Below, in pieces: positions 32,378 through 34,486 of a DNA stretch of 34,486 bases (positions are counted from its first letter, which is position 1; each line of letters opens with the position of its first letter). The notes under the pieces are model-generated. The model saw nothing but the letters and a program-made list of their open reading frames with translations, searched no databases and was not told the DNA's origin. Origin of the DNA: Planktomarina sp. (GTDB lineage: Bacteria; Pseudomonadota; Alphaproteobacteria; Rhodobacterales; Rhodobacteraceae); the NCBI GenBank assembly GCA_016780825.1, contig JADHLF010000026.1, forward strand, positions 1 to 34,486, in the 5' to 3' direction. A program made the position numbers and the translations under genes.

Positions 32378-33733
32378 CTAAGGCGTCGGCACAGGCAAGC
32401 CGCTTGGCACGGCTTTGGGCACTCCGAGCCGGCCGGCGGTCATCGCGGGGTCGGTGAGACTGTGCAAAAAGGCTGTGATATCAGCAACGTCCTGCGCCTC
32501 AAGCTTCACAGGCGGCACCTGAGCCGCGGCTGAGATCGCTGCCACCTCTGCGGGGTCATCCATGATCCGCCAATCGGCCGCTTCAAACTCTGGCAAGACA
32601 ACGCCGCTGCGATCATAGCTCTGAAGGGCCGCGCGCGGATCGGCATGGGCCGCCACAAAGCTGGCGAGATCCCCATAGGCCCCAGAATGCCCCCAAGGGC
32701 CAGTCAGCGCGACATTGCGCAAGGAGGGCGTGCGAAAGGCAAATCGATCCGCTTCGCGCCCGGTCACGCGGAACCGGCCTTCATCCCGCGCGTGGCGCTC
32801 AAACCGCGCCGCCTTGCCCGGTCCCAGCTGCGGTTGACCCATGGCGTGAAACCCAAAATCCGTTAGAAGTGGTCCGCTGTGACAGGCCGCACATCCCGCC
32901 GCGCCATAAAACAGCTCAAGCCCGCGCTTTTGCGCGCCCGAAAAGCTGACGTCACCGGCCAATAGCGCATCAAAGGGCGCTGTATCTGAGCGCCATTCAA
33001 ATTCCATAAATGCGGCAATGGCATTGGAAATATCGGTAAAGCCAATGTCCTGTGGCGCGGCCAATTCAGGATAGACCGCCGCAAAGCGCGCCGCATAATC
33101 CGGCACGGCGGCGACCCGTTGGGCAATCAAATCCCAGGCCCCATCCTTGCCGGTCAAGGTGCCGCGCCGCACGGCCTCGGAAATTTCATTTTCAGAATAA
33201 TGCCCCGCCATTTCATCACTCGAGAGCACGGGGAACATGGTTTGCGCCGAAATGATCGAAGCAAAGCCACCCACCATTTCCTCCTCAAGCGGCGTGCGCA
33301 GACCGGACGGCCGGGTTGCATCAACCTCCACCCGCCCATCATGAAACAATACGGTCATTTGCTTGGCGCCGAGGTTGAACAAGGGCTGCGCATTGCGCGG
33401 CACCCGTTGCTCGGGCATGTTTTGCGGATCCACCACACGGTTCACGCCAAGCCCCATGCCGCCATCTCCTAAAGACAAGGACAGGCCATCGCCCGTCCCA
33501 AAGGCGGGGTGGTGACAGGTGGCACAGGCCACCTCTTTATTGCCAGAGAGTAAGGGATCATAAAACAGCAGCTGCCCCAATTGCGCTTCTTCAAAGCGCA
33601 GGGGACGAAAATCAGCCTCCGTGAGGGGCGGCGGAAGATCCACAGCCACAACCCGAGAGGCCACGCCCAGGCCCAGAACCGCACCCAAACCCACGCCCAT
33701 GAGCATGGCAAACCTCAAAACCGATCCACGCAT
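32378..33733 (-). CDS. Di-haem cytochrome c peroxidase, MauG/CcpA family
   Basis: This is a 451-residue exported protein with an N-terminal hydrophobic signal/anchor (about 7-30) and two c-type haem sites: CATCH at 70-74 and CAACH at 281-285. That is the two-domain pattern of bacterial cytochrome c peroxidases and MauG-like enzymes, which act in the periplasm. The segment FRTPSLRNVALTGPWGHSGAYGD (about 365-387) is typical of the family. The ATG at 33733 follows AGAGG at good distance. The longer frame to 33817 lacks a signal peptide at its start. Which activity applies, peroxide reduction or protein modification, cannot be told. It converges on the CRTAC1 gene across the hydrolase island. Confidence 0.92.
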   Translation of the reverse strand: MRGSVLRFAMLMGVGLGAVLGLGVASRVVAVDLPPPLTEADFRPLRFEEAQLGQLLFYDPLLSGNKEVACATCHHPAFGTGDGLSLSLGDGGMGLGVNRVVDPQNMPEQRVPRNAQPLFNLGAKQMTVLFHDGRVEVDATRPSGLRTPLEEEMVGGFASIISAQTMFPVLSSDEMAGHYSENEISEAVRRGTLTGKDGAWDLIAQRVAAVPDYAARFAAVYPELAAPQDIGFTDISNAIAAFMEFEWRSDTAPFDALLAGDVSFSGAQKRGLELFYGAAGCAACHSGPLLTDFGFHAMGQPQLGPGKAARFERHARDEGRFRVTGREADRFAFRTPSLRNVALTGPWGHSGAYGDLASFVAAHADPRAALQSYDRSGVVLPEFEAADWRIMDDPAEVAAISAAAQVPPVKLEAQDVADITAFLHSLTDPAMTAGRLGVPKAVPSGLPVPTP

Positions 33734-33892
33734 TGCAACCTCTTTTGATCCTGCGCCGACCATGGAACAGTCCGAGCAAAATGAAAACCCATCTGTTAAC
33801 GCTTGGGCCAAGATCACAAATGCCGATACTCTGCGCTGTGAGGTCGCAAACGATCTTGACGACTCCTATCAAGCAAGCCACAGATAGCGCTG

Positions 33893-34075
33893 TAAGGTGT
33901 TCATTGGATGCAAAGCATTTGGAACTGAAACGGGAATTTGGTGCGGGTGACCCATATCGGGACCCAAAACCAAAGCCGCCCCCGCGACTGTAAGCGGTTT
34001 GGGTCTGTCATATTCCACTGGGCAACCGGGAAGGAGACAGACCATCATGCCGCCAGCCAGGAGACCGGCCTGCGA
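33893..34075 (+). ncRNA. Cobalamin riboswitch
   Basis: The conserved elements appear in order: GGTGTTCATTGG (33896 on), GAACTGAAACGGGAAT then TTGGTGCG (33922-33945), CCAAAGCCGCCCCCGCGACTGTAAG (33972-33996; B12-box core GCCCCCGCGACTGT), CCACTGGGCAACCGGGAAGG (34017 on) and GCCAGCCAGGAGACCGGCC (34052-34070). A short hairpin CCTGTC/GACAGG (34088-34105) lies just before the cbtB ribosome-binding site (AGGAG, 34109-34113), suggesting that B12 binding blocks translation initiation. It controls cbtAB. Confidence 0.95.
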
Positions 34076-34120
34076 GACCAATAAACCCCTGTCGGGTGTG
34101 ACAGGATTAGGAGAGACGAA

Positions 34121-34291
34121 ATGACAACTCAAAGCAAAGCAATTGCAGCTTCCATGCCGGCCACTGCGGGCATCACTTTGGTTTTTATCACAGGGCTCGC
34201 CCTGCTGATGGCCTCCGGCTATGCTCAGGCCAATGCCCTACATGATGCGGCCCATGACGGACGCCATGCCATGGCCTTTCCCTGCCACTAA
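34121..34291 (+). CDS. cbtB: CbtB, small cobalt-transport subunit
   Basis: A 56-residue single-pass membrane protein: one helix at about 17-37 (ITLVFITGLALLMASGY), then a short periplasmic tail with His in HDAAHDGRHAMAFPCH, likely metal binding. CbtB proteins have this layout and are always found before cbtA and under cobalamin riboswitches, as here. AGGAG lies eight bases before the ATG. The next gene begins nine bases after the stop. Cobalt uptake for B12 synthesis is the accepted proposal for CbtAB, known from comparative genomics. Confidence 0.93.
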   Translation: MTTQSKAIAASMPATAGITLVFITGLALLMASGYAQANALHDAAHDGRHAMAFPCH

Positions 34292-34300
34292 GCTGATCTC

Positions 34301-34486
34301 ATGGTGAAAAACCTGTTTGTCAGCGCGATCTGCGCCGGCATCGCCGCTGGGCTATTGGCCTCAGTGCTTCAGTTCACATTCGTGATTCCGGTGCTTTTGG
34401 AAGGTGAGCTCTATGAGACCGGAGCGCGCGTGCATTTTAGCACGGACGGATCCCCTCAGAGCGACCGGGGTGCGCCCTCTTTGGGC
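34301..34486 (+). CDS. cbtA: CbtA, cobalt-transport membrane protein (N-terminal 62 residues)
   Basis: The first 62 residues are present and the gene runs off the right edge. A hydrophobic helix (FVSAICAGIAAGLLASVLQFTF, split here at about 6-27) follows the start, then VIPVLLEGELYETG, the conserved beginning of CbtA. Five transmembrane helices are expected in the full protein. It is cotranscribed with cbtB under the B12 riboswitch. Confidence 0.9.
   Translation, partial: MVKNLFVSAICAGIAAGLLASVLQFTFVIPVLLEGELYETGARVHFSTDGSPQSDRGAPSLG

Noticed and set aside
33766..33887. Small plus-strand frame beginning MEQSEQNENPS near the cobalamin riboswitch
   Set aside because: No ribosome-binding site; it lies directly before and next to the riboswitch, so it is more likely leader DNA.

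Overview
The window looks like a chromosomal segment of a marine alphaproteobacterium of the Rhodobacteraceae (Roseobacter-type). The evidence is the pckA / chvI-chvG / hprK / rapZ / EIIA / HPr cluster, a methylsuccinyl-CoA dehydrogenase of the ethylmalonyl-CoA pathway, PduO-type adenosyltransferase and cobalamin-controlled cbtAB, and the fairly GC-rich coding style. No rRNA, tRNA, CRISPR array or prophage was seen.

Layout. 1-5887 (all minus): 5' end of tuf, a lipoprotein, an M48 peptidase with a DUF898 membrane protein, and parC. 6061-9593 (plus): a short-chain dehydrogenase, a HIG1-type small membrane protein, cob(I)alamin adenosyltransferase and etfBA, closed by a hairpin. 9675-14084 (minus): the nitrogen/carbon-type PTS and ChvGI operon chvI-chvG-hprK-rapZ-EIIA-ptsH, divergent from pckA (14362-15963, plus). 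15994-21566: a TauE-type exporter (minus), methylsuccinyl-CoA dehydrogenase, a possible small gene, malonyl-CoA decarboxylase and malonyl-CoA synthetase (plus). 21574-27685 (minus): a complete xylose uptake and entry operon xylF-xylH-xylG-xylB-xylA, divergent from a ROK regulator (27904-29178, plus) that overlaps a secreted CRTAC1/FG-GAP protein. 30788-32360: a segment bounded by long, hairpin-rich inverted repeats, holding the first 29 codons of a serine resolvase fused by overlap to a secreted alpha/beta hydrolase. 32378-33733 (minus): a MauG/CcpA-type di-haem peroxidase. 33893 to the end (plus): a cobalamin riboswitch, cbtB and the start of cbtA.

How it fits together. The central part deals with carbon flow: PEP carboxykinase, PTS phosphorelay control, C4/C5 acyl-CoA assimilation with ETF as electron acceptor, malonate use and xylose entry. 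B12 supply (cbtAB, adenosyltransferase) suits the B12-dependent mutases of the ethylmalonyl-CoA pathway, although those mutases are not in the window.

Most notable observations. (1) The ChvG-ChvI pair has lost both phosphotransfer residues: the H-box histidine of ChvG is Asp327 and the receiver aspartate of ChvI is Glu52, a natural phosphomimic-like change, while the ChvI DNA-binding domain and the operon are intact. (2) The inverted-repeat-bounded hydrolase/resolvase-fragment island lies between two convergent genes. (3) A probable unannotated 56-codon gene is coupled by an ATGA overlap to malonyl-CoA decarboxylase.
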